Shown: in pieces, positions 35,073 through 43,456 of the stretch
How the letters are laid out: each line of letters begins with the position of its first letter
Numbering within the stretch: position 1 is the first letter of the stretch
Notes under the pieces: model-generated
The model's input: only the letters and a program-made list of their open reading frames with translations
Told to the model about the DNA's origin: nothing
Databases searched by the model: none
Position numbers and translations under genes: made by a program
Assembly (NCBI RefSeq): GCF_004745825.1
Contig: NZ_SRLA01000002.1
Coordinates: 682,001-746,000, forward strand
DNA length: 64,000 nucleotides
Direction of reading: 5' to 3'
From: Hymenobacter fodinae
GTDB taxonomy: Bacteria; Bacteroidota; Bacteroidia; Cytophagales; Hymenobacteraceae

Positions 35073-35170
35073 GGGAACAGGGAGCTTAGATACCCCGCTT
35101 ACGATATTTGCCGCCGAGAAGCTACATCACGTCAGTAACCAACATCGAAAAATAAATTAGCTGAATAGTG

Positions 35171-35201
35171 TTGCAACATTAAATGTATGTACATATATTT
35201 G
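35171..35201 (+). promoter_or_regulatory. marR promoter with overlapping palindrome
   Basis: A perfect -7 box TATATTTG (35194-35201) with a TTG upstream element at 35171. The 10-bp palindrome TATGTACATA (35187-35196) overlaps the -7 box, a plausible MarR operator for autoregulation. Confidence 0.65.
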
Positions 35202-35234
35202 CATCATCATTCAGCATGACCCCATGCCTGAGCT

Positions 35235-35684
35235 ATGAAAATTGAAGACGAAATCAAACAGCGCACTTTCCAAAGCGAGTACCAAAAAGCCTACATCAAT
35301 CTGGTGTTTACTTCCGGTTGGCTGCAGCTGAAGCAGGGGGGAGTGTTCAAAGACTATAACCTGACCTCGCCCCAGTTCAACATCCTGCGCATACTGCGCG
35401 GTCAGCACCCTAAACCGGCCACGGTAAACATGCTGATTGAGCGGATGCTGGACAAAACTAGCAACGCCTCTCGCATTGTAGATAAGCTGGAAGCCAAGGA
35501 ATTGGTGACCCGCAAAGTGTGCCCCAGCAACCGCCGCGCGGTAGATATCCGCATCACCGACAAAGGCCTGGATCTGCTTACGCAGCTTGACGAGGTAGTT
35601 AACTCGCAGCAGCTGGGAATGAACAACTTAACCACTGAGGAAGCTACGCTACTCAGTAATCTTCTTGATAAAATCCGCGACTGA
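35235..35684 (+). CDS. MarR family transcriptional regulator
   Basis: 149 residues, the normal MarR length. Winged helix in the middle: LTSPQFNILRILRGQHPKPATVNMLIERMLDKTSNASRIVD (in parts) then the wing KRKVCPSNRRAVDIRITDKG, followed by C-terminal dimerisation helices. MarR proteins are small-molecule- or redox-controlled repressors. The YceI gene begins 42 bases after its stop, an arrangement seen in other Bacteroidetes, so it probably controls yceI and itself. The promoter palindrome at 35187-35196 is a candidate binding site. Confidence 0.92.
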   Translation: MKIEDEIKQRTFQSEYQKAYINLVFTSGWLQLKQGGVFKDYNLTSPQFNILRILRGQHPKPATVNMLIERMLDKTSNASRIVDKLEAKELVTRKVCPSNRRAVDIRITDKGLDLLTQLDEVVNSQQLGMNNLTTEEATLLSNLLDKIRD

Positions 35685-35726
35685 CGTCTTTCAGTTAATC
35701 TCCCTTCACTACCTCTTACTTCAATC

Positions 35727-36374
35727 ATGAAAAAGATCGTTCTGCCGGCCCTGTTGGCCGCCGCTTTGTTTGCCGCTCCCGCTTTTGCTGGTCAGCCCGT
35801 AGCAAAGAAAGCTGCCGTTAGCGCTGTTAAGCCTGCCGACAAAGTGTACAAACTGCAGCCTCAGCTCAGCACCCTGGGTTGGGACGGCAAAGCCGTAACC
35901 CACGGCCACAACGGTACCGTGCAATTCTCGGGTGGTGAACTGCTCGTGCGCGGCAATCAGCTGGTGGGTGGCAACGTGACGGTAGACATGAAGTCTATTA
36001 AGGCTACCGACATTAAGGATGCTGATACCCACACCAAGTTCATGGGTCACATCACCTCCGACGACTTCTTCAGCGTGGCTAGCAACCCTACCGCTACGTT
36101 CAAAATCACGAAGGTGGCCTATATCAAAGGTGCCGCTGCTGATGCTAACAACGCTAACATCACCGGCGACCTGACCATCAAAGGCAAAACCAACAGCATC
36201 ACCTTCCCCGCAAAAGTGGGCGTGAAAAACGGTGTAGCTGCCGCTAGCGGCACTGCTACCGTTGACCGCACCAAGTTCGACATCAAATACGGCTCGAAGT
36301 CGTTCTTCGACGGCATCGGCGACAAAGCCATCAACGATGACTTCACGCTGAGCTTCAACGTAATTGCCAAGTAA
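35727..36374 (+). CDS. YceI family periplasmic lipid-binding protein
   Basis: 215 residues with a strong signal peptide (MKKIVLPALLAAALFAAPAFA). The YceI lipocalin-like barrel is seen from about residue 38: YKLQPQLSTLGWDGKAVTHGHNGTVQF, VTVDMKSIKATD, FMGHITSDDFFSVASNPTATF, LTIKGKTNSITFP, and FDIKYGSKSFFDGIGDKAINDDFTL (pieces). Family members bind isoprenoid lipids in a barrel and are often linked to stress or polyisoprenoid pathways. It forms a two-gene unit with marR and is followed by a terminator. Confidence 0.93.
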   Translation: MKKIVLPALLAAALFAAPAFAGQPVAKKAAVSAVKPADKVYKLQPQLSTLGWDGKAVTHGHNGTVQFSGGELLVRGNQLVGGNVTVDMKSIKATDIKDADTHTKFMGHITSDDFFSVASNPTATFKITKVAYIKGAAADANNANITGDLTIKGKTNSITFPAKVGVKNGVAAASGTATVDRTKFDIKYGSKSFFDGIGDKAINDDFTLSFNVIAK

Positions 36375-36405
36375 GTAACCCTGGCCTAGGCCACTTGCTT
36401 ATTCA

Positions 36406-36443
36406 ATAAAAAGCCCCGCCGGAATTCTGGTGGGGCTTTTTTG
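36406..36443. terminator. Bidirectional terminator after yceI
   Basis: AAAAAGCCCCGCC and GGTGGGGCTTTTTT (one G-T pair) with a GAATTCT-type loop. It separates yceI (plus) from the lipoprotein gene ending at 36454 (minus). Confidence 0.9.
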
Positions 36444-36453
36444 TGCGCTAGGC

Positions 36454-37230
36454 CTATTGGGTAAGGCGGCTCTGGCGGTTGAGCATTTGCTGGTGTAGCT
36501 GCTGGCTAAGCGTCGCCGAGGGTTGCTGCGTGGGCGCCGCCTTTAGGTTTTGCAAGTTGAAGCGCAGCCAGTAGGAGCCGTCGGCGTAGGTAAACTCCCG
36601 GTTTTTATTCACATCGCGCCGAACTTCGGCGAGCAGGATACTGGTTTTCGGCAAAATTTGCCAGCCTATCAGGTCCGTACCGTTGGGTGTGAGCTGCTGC
36701 AACTGCCTGCCGCTGCGGTCCGAAACGTAAAGGGTACTGGCATCTTCATTGGTCTGCGTCCCGTCGCGGTTGGTATCGGTCTTAATGATGGTGTAGAACA
36801 GATAGGACCAGCGTACATCAGGCTTAATGGCCGCATCTATAGCAGTAATGACAAACCGGTTGTGGGGTAGCAGGAGGTGCTCCGCAGAAGTCGACTTCTG
36901 AAAGAACACCAGATTATAGCACGTGCCCTCAATGCCAGTAGGGACAGACTCGCTCTCGTAAGAGCCACCGGAGTAGCTGCTGCCCCCACCGCTGCGGCCT
37001 GAGCCATCCAGCGCTACCACGGAAATAGGCTGAAAGTAATAATCGGTACTGTCGAGGTCGACGGGGTGGTTGTAGTGCACCCGGAACTCCTGGGCCGCCT
37101 TGCGAGCTGCAGCCGTGTCTGGAGCGGCTGAACTGGCAGCGGAGGCTGGGGCCCGATTGGTAGAATAGTCAGAGCAAGCAGTTAGAACTGCCAGGGAAGT
37201 GGCAAGGGCCGCGGAACGTAAAAGATACAT
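36454..37230 (-). CDS. Putative lipoprotein of unknown function
   Basis: 258 residues with lipoprotein signal (SAALATSLAVLTAC, Cys19) followed by an Ala/Ser-rich linker. The mature part has a Gly/Ser-rich insert (SGRSGGGSSYSGGSYES) and beta-rich segments that read like a WD40/PD40-like partial propeller: YLFYTIIKTDTNRDG, ASTLYVSDRSGRQLQQLTPNGTDLIGW, LLAEVRRDVNKNREF. Function unknown. It begins 30 bases after the stop of the 37261-37818 gene on the same strand, so the two may be co-transcribed. Confidence 0.8.
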   Translation of the reverse strand: MYLLRSAALATSLAVLTACSDYSTNRAPASAASSAAPDTAAARKAAQEFRVHYNHPVDLDSTDYYFQPISVVALDGSGRSGGGSSYSGGSYESESVPTGIEGTCYNLVFFQKSTSAEHLLLPHNRFVITAIDAAIKPDVRWSYLFYTIIKTDTNRDGTQTNEDASTLYVSDRSGRQLQQLTPNGTDLIGWQILPKTSILLAEVRRDVNKNREFTYADGSYWLRFNLQNLKAAPTQQPSATLSQQLHQQMLNRQSRLTQ

Positions 37231-37260
37231 GCTGGTAGAAATAGAGCCAGCAAGTAACTA

Positions 37261-37818
37261 TCAATCTGGCAACACCAACTCTCGGGGAAGCTCAAATTTG
37301 AGGCTACGGCTTTTGCTGCGGGTGTGGAGCTGCTGCAGAAAATCATCGAGTTCTGGTTTGTACTCTAGCCAGAGGTCTTCGTGTAGGTTTTGTAGCACCA
37401 ACTGGCTGGTGCGGGCGGCCAGGCGGGCCGTGCTGGTATAAAAACCTCCATACACGCTCTCGAACTGGCCCGTGTAGTTCGCGAAGATGTGGCGCAGGGT
37501 GTAGAGGTTCAGGTCGATTTCCAGGCGCTTGTCTTTGGTTATGCGGCGGGCCCGGGCCACTTCCTTAGTGGCTTTCTGTAGGGCTTTGGTGAGGCTGCGG
37601 TTCAGCAAACGGCCGGTGGCACCTACGGCAAACAACTCATGAATCTGGTCGGAGGTCTGCTCAAACACGGTTTCTACCGTCACTTCGGGCAGCAGCTCAA
37701 AGCTGAGGGTATCGTACAGCTCGGCGTCGCGGCGGGCGGCGCGCAGGAGTAGGGCTTCTTTTTCTTTGTCGGAGAGCCGCTTGAGGGCACGTTTGAATTC
37801 AGCGGACGGAACGGGCAT
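37261..37818 (-). CDS. Conserved hypothetical cytosolic protein
   Basis: 185 residues, no signal peptide, highly charged and helical. It opens MPVPSAEFKRALKRLSDKEK and contains LLLRAARRDAELYDTLSFELL, LNLYTLRHIFANYTGQFESVYGGFYTSTARLA and a C-terminal LQQLHTRSKSRSLKFELPREL. Similar small proteins are widespread in Cytophagia without a known function. It is first gene of a likely two-gene unit with the lipoprotein and is divergent from the 37955 gene, sharing a 136-base promoter region. Confidence 0.78.
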   Translation of the reverse strand: MPVPSAEFKRALKRLSDKEKEALLLRAARRDAELYDTLSFELLPEVTVETVFEQTSDQIHELFAVGATGRLLNRSLTKALQKATKEVARARRITKDKRLEIDLNLYTLRHIFANYTGQFESVYGGFYTSTARLAARTSQLVLQNLHEDLWLEYKPELDDFLQQLHTRSKSRSLKFELPRELVLPD

Positions 37819-37895
37819 GCGAACAGGGGAGAGGGTAAGTTGAGCTAAAAATACGTTGGAAACGAAACAGTGGCCTAGCGAAATAGAACAACCCG

Positions 37896-37903
37896 TATTT
37901 TTG
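37896..37903 (+). promoter_or_regulatory. -7 promoter box upstream of the DUF4132 locus
   Basis: TATTTTTG, an exact TAnnTTTG, 51 bases before the ATG at 37955. Confidence 0.6.
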
Positions 37904-37954
37904 CTATATTGCTAATGAAATTAGTATCCATCATTCTTAGTAAACTTCGTTCAT

Positions 37955-38347
37955 ATGGCCGTACTCACTATTCTAGATGAAACCGCTACGGGCGGTATCC
38001 TGAATCGCCTTGAACTGGAAGTAGCGCAGGAAATGCTCACCGTTCGGGAGTTGATTGCCCGGCGCGTGCAGCAGGAAGTAGCGGCCTATAACGCCCGGCA
38101 GTCGGATGTATACCGCGGCTTGGTGCAGCCCACCGACTCAGAACGGGTGCTCAACGGTTTCCGGCTGCGCCAGCCCAAGCCCATCGATGCGGAGCAACAG
38201 CTGTACAAAGCGCTAGAAGGCTTTCAGCAGAACGGATACTTCGTGCTGGTAAACGACCGGCAGGTAGAAAGCCTAGAGGAAGAGGTCTGGATGGGCTCAG
38301 GTGCCACCGTGAGCTTTATTAAGCTCACGCCGCTGGTTGGCGGGTGA
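37955..38347 (+). CDS. Conserved hypothetical protein upstream of DUF4132 gene
   Basis: 130 residues, no signal peptide. It opens MAVLTILDETATGGILNRLELE and contains a basic/acidic helical centre (EMLTVRELIARRVQQEVAAYN) and a beta-like C-terminus ending GATVSFIKLTPLVGG. The phrases TVRELI and VSFIKLTPLVGG resemble a ubiquitin-like beta-grasp layout, but I do not assign a family. The following gene could overlap it by 4 bases through a GTG at 38344, so co-transcription with the DUF4132 gene is likely and a joint role plausible. Confidence 0.75.
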   Translation: MAVLTILDETATGGILNRLELEVAQEMLTVRELIARRVQQEVAAYNARQSDVYRGLVQPTDSERVLNGFRLRQPKPIDAEQQLYKALEGFQQNGYFVLVNDRQVESLEEEVWMGSGATVSFIKLTPLVGG

Positions 38348-38424
38348 TAAGTCTCTCGGTTATTCTCTCAGCTGTTGTATTCGTTGTTTATCAAGCTTGC
38401 TTTGCTTCTTCTACCTCACGTTTC

Positions 38425-39717
38425 ATGTTACCTACCAAAACCTATTCTCTGCCCGAACTATTCTCGCTCACCTGCCCCGAGCAGGAATTACGCCCCACGC
38501 TTATTGCTTTGACTGAAGAAGCCAGTGACAGGCCTTACACTGTTAAGATCACAGACTTGGTGGCCTACGCCCGAGTAAGCGAAGAGACCCCTCGGTTCCG
38601 CGGAAGAATAGCACTAGCCTTAGCTGAGGCTGCGACTGAGTGCGTCCGTCAGCAAAACTTTCAATTGCGATTTTCACTGACCGATATTCTAACGGCGCTG
38701 ATGCGGACTCGGCTGCAACTCAGTCAGGAGGAGTACATAACCTTATTCCGCCGCTATGGGCTCGATTTTAACCAGACGGACTACGAAGCCCGGCGCACGG
38801 GCCTAGGCCTGTATCCGTTTAGTTTGACTCTAGGCCAATTGCAAAAGCTTCTAAAAAAAGAGGCCATGCAAGTGGAAATGCAGACCTACCTTAAGCAGTT
38901 GCTTGCTTACGTTGAAGTGCAGCACCCGCATGAGGTCAAAATAATGGTCAAAATTCGGGAGTTGTTGGGCGTCAGTGAGCCAGAACAATTACCAAAGCTG
39001 ACATTGGCCACCGGGGATGCGTTCGGACAGGCTCTGAACGAGTTTGTGTGTTCACTGGAAACTGAATCTGAAGCTCGTCCGTGGTTGCAGCTGCTGCAGT
39101 TGTGCCAGAAAGCCTCGGGGGCGCAGCCAACGGCCAAGTTTCAAAAGGAAGCGGCCGCAGCCGTGGCGGCGGTGGGAGCAGAGGCAGTAACGTCGCACAT
39201 GGAGGTTTGGCTGAACGCCCTGGCTAAACTGCCGGTGCAGGAGCTTAGTCGCACCAACACCTACGGAGGCCACACTTATACCTACACGGAGTGGCATTTT
39301 TTGATCAGTGCCAATCAGGACCTAGCAAAAGGCCTGCTGTGGGTTAGTGCGTTGGTGCTCAACCCTGGCATACTGCACGCCATAGCCGAGCTGGCGGTAA
39401 AGTGCTACCGCAAGATTCCAGGCAAAGGACCCGTGGCACCTGGCCTAGGCAATGCCTGCGTGTATGCGTTGTCGCGGGGCGGCTTGCCGGGCGTGGCGCA
39501 CCTCTCGCGCCTGCGGCTGAAAGTGAAGCAAGCCAACACCCAGAGCCTGATTGCCAATTGCATTGAAAAGGCTTCGCAGGAGTTGGGTGTCACCCCAGCC
39601 GAAATTGAAGACATGGCTGTGCCCACGCTAGGCCTAGTAGCGGGCCATGTGGAGTACCAGTACGATGACTACCGCGCCCACTTGGAGTTAGTTAACGGCA
39701 AGGCTGAAATGCGATGA
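38425..39717 (+). CDS. DUF4132 (MolR-like) protein, N-terminal part, ends at premature TGA
   Basis: 430 residues from the ATG at 38425; a GTG at 38344 would add a doubtful hydrophobic leader. The helical repeat region and the segment LGNACVYALSRGGLPGVAHLSRLRLKVKQ... EDMAVPTLGLV match the part of MolR/DUF4132 proteins that comes just before the conserved C-terminal domain. The frame stops at TGA 39715-39717 after GKAEMR, but reading continues in the same frame into EKDGKELKSAPAALKK and the rest of the family sequence. So this is the front half of one broken or recoded gene of about 842 codons. Function of DUF4132 proteins is unknown (MolR was tied loosely to molybdate regulation). Confidence 0.8.
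   Translation: MLPTKTYSLPELFSLTCPEQELRPTLIALTEEASDRPYTVKITDLVAYARVSEETPRFRGRIALALAEAATECVRQQNFQLRFSLTDILTALMRTRLQLSQEEYITLFRRYGLDFNQTDYEARRTGLGLYPFSLTLGQLQKLLKKEAMQVEMQTYLKQLLAYVEVQHPHEVKIMVKIRELLGVSEPEQLPKLTLATGDAFGQALNEFVCSLETESEARPWLQLLQLCQKASGAQPTAKFQKEAAAAVAAVGAEAVTSHMEVWLNALAKLPVQELSRTNTYGGHTYTYTEWHFLISANQDLAKGLLWVSALVLNPGILHAIAELAVKCYRKIPGKGPVAPGLGNACVYALSRGGLPGVAHLSRLRLKVKQANTQSLIANCIEKASQELGVTPAEIEDMAVPTLGLVAGHVEYQYDDYRAHLELVNGKAEMR
39715..39717 (+). other. In-frame TGA interrupting the DUF4132 gene
   Basis: Codons around it read CGA-TGA-GAG-AAA-GAC-GGT. The two flanking frames are in the same phase and a Trp (TGG) here would restore the full protein, so a single G-to-A change explains it. 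Confidence 0.8.
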
Positions 39718-39735
39718 GAGAAAGACGGTAAAGAA

Positions 39736-40953
39736 TTGAAATCGGCGCCAGCGGCCCTAAAGAAAACGCATGCCGCCGAGCTAAAAGAACTGAAAGCCAC
39801 CCAGACCCAGGCTCAACAAACCCTGGTAGCCCAACGCGAGCGTCTTGATCGGGGCTTTGTGGAGGGGCGGTGCGTAGCTTACCCGTGGTTTCGGCAGTAT
39901 TACTTCGAGCATGGTTTGCTGAGCTACCTCACTCGCCAGCTTATCTGGCGCTTTCACCGGCAGGAGGGAGGCCACACTGATGCCCTGTGGCTGGACAGCG
40001 CCTGGCGCACGGTCCACGGCGAGATTCTAACACCCGCCGATACCGACACCGTGCAGCTGTGGCACCCGGTGCTTTCTACCACCGACGAGGTACTGGCCTG
40101 GCGCACCCTGCTCGATGAAAAGCAACTGCGCCAGCCCCTGAAACAGGCCTACCGCGAAGTATACCTACTCACGCCGCCCGAGGAAAATACCCGCACGTAC
40201 TCGAACCGCATGGCCGCCCACGTGCTGCGCCAGCATCAATTCAGCTCCCTGGCCAAGCTGCGCGGCTGGCGCTACAGCCTCATGGGGGCCTACGACAAAG
40301 GCTACGAGTCCGACTCGGCCACGCTGGAACTGCCGGCGCATGGCCTACAGGCGCAGTTTTGGGTAAGCGAGGTCAATGCGGATAACGCCTGGAACGATAC
40401 GGGCATCTGGCACTACGTTAGCACCGATCAGGTGCGGTTTGTGACCAACCACGGCCCGGTGCCGCTGCCGGAGGTGCCGCCCCTGGTGTTTTCGGAAGTG
40501 ATGCGCGACGTAGACCTATTCGTGGGGGTGGCCTCTGTGGGCAACGACCCGCTCTGGCGCGACAACGGGGGCTTGCCCGCGTACCGTAACTACTGGGAAA
40601 ACTACAGCTTCGGGGAGCTGGGCGAAGTGGCCAAAACCCGCAAGCTGGCCCTGGAGCGGCTGGTGCCCCGCCTGAAAATTGGGAAAGTCAGTGAAATTAA
40701 GGACCGGTTTCTGGTGGTGCGCGGCAAGCTGCGCACCTATAAGATTCACCTCGGCAGCGGCAACATCCTGATGGAGCCCAACGACCAGTATCTGTGCATC
40801 GTGCCCGACCGCTCCGCCAAAACCACCAGCTCTGATGTGTTTCTGCCCTTCGAGGGCGACGCCGTGCTGTCCATCATCCTCAGCAAAGCCCTGCTGCTCA
40901 TGGATGACGACAACATCACGGACGAAACCATTACCCGCCAGATTAAGCGGTAA
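39736..40953 (+). CDS. DUF4132 (MolR-like) protein, C-terminal part
   Basis: 405 residues if started at the TTG 39736; more likely the continuation of the preceding frame. The DUF4132 domain is visible: THAAELKELKATQTQAQQTLVAQRERLDRGFVEGR (in parts), then WFRQYYFEHGLLSYLTRQLIWRF, a VYLLTPPEENTRTYSNRMAAHVLRQHQF region and the closing VFLPFEGDAVLSIILSKALLLMDDD. No start codon context supports independent translation. The downstream 70-base hairpin would end the transcript. The high conservation of this half argues that the TGA is recent or read through. Confidence 0.8.
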   Translation: MKSAPAALKKTHAAELKELKATQTQAQQTLVAQRERLDRGFVEGRCVAYPWFRQYYFEHGLLSYLTRQLIWRFHRQEGGHTDALWLDSAWRTVHGEILTPADTDTVQLWHPVLSTTDEVLAWRTLLDEKQLRQPLKQAYREVYLLTPPEENTRTYSNRMAAHVLRQHQFSSLAKLRGWRYSLMGAYDKGYESDSATLELPAHGLQAQFWVSEVNADNAWNDTGIWHYVSTDQVRFVTNHGPVPLPEVPPLVFSEVMRDVDLFVGVASVGNDPLWRDNGGLPAYRNYWENYSFGELGEVAKTRKLALERLVPRLKIGKVSEIKDRFLVVRGKLRTYKIHLGSGNILMEPNDQYLCIVPDRSAKTTSSDVFLPFEGDAVLSIILSKALLLMDDDNITDETITRQIKR

Positions 40954-40963
40954 CGCTAAAGAA

Positions 40964-41038
40964 CACAAAGGACCTTTCTCTGAGGAAGGACCGGGCTGCT
41001 AGGCCAGTCGGGTTCCTCGGAGAAAGGTCCTTTGTGTG
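40964..41038. terminator. Long bidirectional hairpin after the DUF4132 gene
   Basis: CACAAAGGACCTTTCTCTGA and onwards (40964-40987) pairs with 41013-41038 over about 24 bp with one mismatch, loop about 25 bases. It lies between the DUF4132 gene (plus) and the S9 peptidase gene (minus). Confidence 0.8.
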
Positions 41039-41063
41039 TGATTATTGAGGCAGGGCTACTGGC

Positions 41064-43238
41064 CTAGAGCTTTTCGTCGAAGTACTGTGTGATTTTGTTG
41101 TAGAGGTGCACCCGGTCTTTGCCGCCCACGTTGTGCGGGTGGCCGGGGTACACGAAGTAATCGAGCTGTACGCCCTGGTCAACAGCCCGCTTGAGGTAGC
41201 GGAGGCTGTGTTGCCACACTACTACGTCATCCACAGTACCGTGAATGAGCAAGAGCTTGCCCTGGAGCTTGTCCACGTAATTGAGCAGGTTGGCCTTCTC
41301 GTAGCCCTCGGGGTTTTCCTGGGGCGTATCCATGTAGCGCTCGGTGTACATGATTTCGTAGAGGCGCCAATCGATAACCGGGCCGCCACCCACGCCCACT
41401 TTGAAGGTGCCAGGGCTGCGGGTCATCATGGTCGTGGTCATGAAGCCTCCGAAGCTCCAGCCGTGAATGCCCAGGCGGGCTTGGTCCACGTAGGGCAGAC
41501 TCTTGAGGTATTCCACGCCTTTGAGCTGGTCGGCCATTTCTACGGTACCCAGCTGCCGGAACGTGGCGCGCTCAAACGCTGAGCCCCGGTTGCCGGAGCC
41601 GCGCGAGTCGAGGGTGAACACCACGTAGCCTTTCTGGGCCATGAGTTGCATCCAGAGGTTGGAGCCACCCAGCCAGGAGTCGGTTACCAGCTGCACGTGG
41701 GGGCCGCCGTAGAGGTACACCACCACCGGGTATTTCTTGGCGGGGTCGAAGCCGGGCGGCGTAATCAGGCGGCAGTACAGGTCGGTCTTGCCATCGTCGG
41801 CTTTGATCGGGAACAGCTTGGTTTCGCCCAACTGGTAGTCGGCTACGGGGTTGGGAGCCGTCAGCAGGGTTTGTCGGGTTTTGCCGTCGGCTAGGCCTAG
41901 CACCTTGATGGTGCGCGGCGTAGTGGCATTGCTGAACACATCGAGCAACTGCGTGCCGCCGGGACTGAGCGTGGCGGCGTGGGTGCCCGCCTGCGGAGTT
42001 AGGTCGCGCACCTTGCCGCCGCTTAGGCCTACGCTGTAGATGCGGCGCTGTATTGGGCTGGCGGCCGTGCTCTGGAAAACCACCTCCCGGTTTTTATTAG
42101 CGAAGCCTAAAACATCCGTCACCTGCCACGCGCCTTTGGTGAGCTGGCGGAGCAGTTTGCCGCTGGTGGAGTAGAGGTAGAGGTGGTTGTAGCCGTCGCG
42201 CTGAGTTTGCCAGATAAACTGGTCGGGGTGGCCGGGCACGAAGGTGAGCGGGTGCAAAGGCTCCACGAAGGTCTTCTCATCCTTTTCCTCAAACAGCGTT
42301 TTCAGGAAGGCCCCGGTAACAGCATCGTACTGGTTGAGCTTCATGTGGTTCTGGCCCCGGTTGAGCACGGCCATGTAGATGCTCTTCTCGTCGGGGCTCC
42401 AGGTGATGTTGGTCAGGTACTGCTCCTTGGGCTCCCCAGTCTGCAGAAACACCGTTTTGCGGGCATTCAAGTCGTACACGCCCACCGTCACTTCGTGGCT
42501 TTTGTCGCCCGCCATGGGGTACTTGATGGGCCGCGCCTGCGCTGGCTCGGGCTCGATGGACACCAGCGGGTAGTCCGTGACCATGGTCTGGTCCATGCGA
42601 TAGTAGGCCAGTTTGCCGCCGGTGGGGCTCCAGAACGTGCCCTTCGTGATGCCGAACTCCGAGCGGTGTGCGGCCTGCCCGTTCACAATGGCCGGGTTGG
42701 CTTCCTGGGTCACGGCCTCGTTTTCGCGGCCCGCCAGCGAGATATACAGGTTTTGGTCTTTGGTGTAGGCCACCCGCGTTTTGGTGGGGTCGAGGTCTAC
42801 GTTAGCCGCCGCTTGGTCGTACCCAAACAGGGCCGTGGCTTGCTTGGAAGTGGCATCAACGCGGTACACCTTGCCGATGCGCGTAACCAGAAAGCTCTGC
42901 GGATTCACCCATGTAACGGCCGGAAAGGACGAGGCTTTCACAGCCGGCGCGCCCACTGCCTGCAAGGACTGGCCTAGCTCGCCGAGGGAAACCACTGCGG
43001 TGGCTTGGCCGCTGGCCGCGCCGCGCACTAGCTCATCCTGCCCGTTGGTGGTGCGCAGGTAGCTGTATTCCTCCGCCGAGCCCGGAATCCAGGTGAGCTG
43101 GCGCAGGTTTTCGGGTTGGAGCTGGCGGTTCAGGAAGGCATCTTCCATGGTGAGGCGCTTCTGCTGGGCCAGGGCCGACAGATGCGATAACAGGGCCAGC
43201 AGCAACAGGAGCCGCCGGCGAGCAAAAGAGTGCAGCAT
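41064..43238 (-). CDS. S9 family prolyl oligopeptidase, DPP-IV type
   Basis: 724 residues from the ATG at 43238, chosen for its signal peptide (MLHSFARRRLLLLLALLSHL). N-terminal beta-propeller of the DPP-IV class (about 40-470) and C-terminal alpha/beta hydrolase. Catalytic triad: nucleophile Ser595 in GWSFGG, Asp in LIHGTVDDVV, His in YPGHPHNVGG. The propeller contains TYPLVSIEPEPAQAR-like strands with the residues before YRMDQTMVTDYPL typical of DPP-IV family, usually releasing X-Pro or similar dipeptides from peptide N-termini in the periplasm. It fits with the dipeptide epimerase and symporters nearby. Confidence 0.93.
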   Translation of the reverse strand: MLHSFARRRLLLLLALLSHLSALAQQKRLTMEDAFLNRQLQPENLRQLTWIPGSAEEYSYLRTTNGQDELVRGAASGQATAVVSLGELGQSLQAVGAPAVKASSFPAVTWVNPQSFLVTRIGKVYRVDATSKQATALFGYDQAAANVDLDPTKTRVAYTKDQNLYISLAGRENEAVTQEANPAIVNGQAAHRSEFGITKGTFWSPTGGKLAYYRMDQTMVTDYPLVSIEPEPAQARPIKYPMAGDKSHEVTVGVYDLNARKTVFLQTGEPKEQYLTNITWSPDEKSIYMAVLNRGQNHMKLNQYDAVTGAFLKTLFEEKDEKTFVEPLHPLTFVPGHPDQFIWQTQRDGYNHLYLYSTSGKLLRQLTKGAWQVTDVLGFANKNREVVFQSTAASPIQRRIYSVGLSGGKVRDLTPQAGTHAATLSPGGTQLLDVFSNATTPRTIKVLGLADGKTRQTLLTAPNPVADYQLGETKLFPIKADDGKTDLYCRLITPPGFDPAKKYPVVVYLYGGPHVQLVTDSWLGGSNLWMQLMAQKGYVVFTLDSRGSGNRGSAFERATFRQLGTVEMADQLKGVEYLKSLPYVDQARLGIHGWSFGGFMTTTMMTRSPGTFKVGVGGGPVIDWRLYEIMYTERYMDTPQENPEGYEKANLLNYVDKLQGKLLLIHGTVDDVVVWQHSLRYLKRAVDQGVQLDYFVYPGHPHNVGGKDRVHLYNKITQYFDEKL

Positions 43239-43444
43239 GCAGTAGAAGGGATTGCGGAATGAGAACCGAAAAGTACGGCGGAATTCGGGAGCTGTCCCGC
43301 TAGGCCACCCTGCCAGCCCCTCACAAGGCCCAGCTACTGGCAGCATACAACTTTTACTATGCTAACCCGAAACGATTCTGCTGCTCAGGCGGTTATAGTA
43401 CACCAGTTTACATCCTGAAATCCGGCTTTCTGCCTGTTTTTCCG

Positions 43445-43452
43445 TAGTTTTG
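43445..43452 (+). promoter_or_regulatory. -7 promoter box of clpS, almost touching the start codon
   Basis: TAGTTTTG, an exact TAnnTTTG, ends only 4 bases before the ATG at 43457, which implies a leaderless or nearly leaderless mRNA. Confidence 0.65.
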
Positions 43453-43456
43453 TGCC

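Noticed and set aside
42183..42977. 264-codon plus-strand frame opposite the S9 peptidase
   Set aside because: Antisense shadow; no family features.
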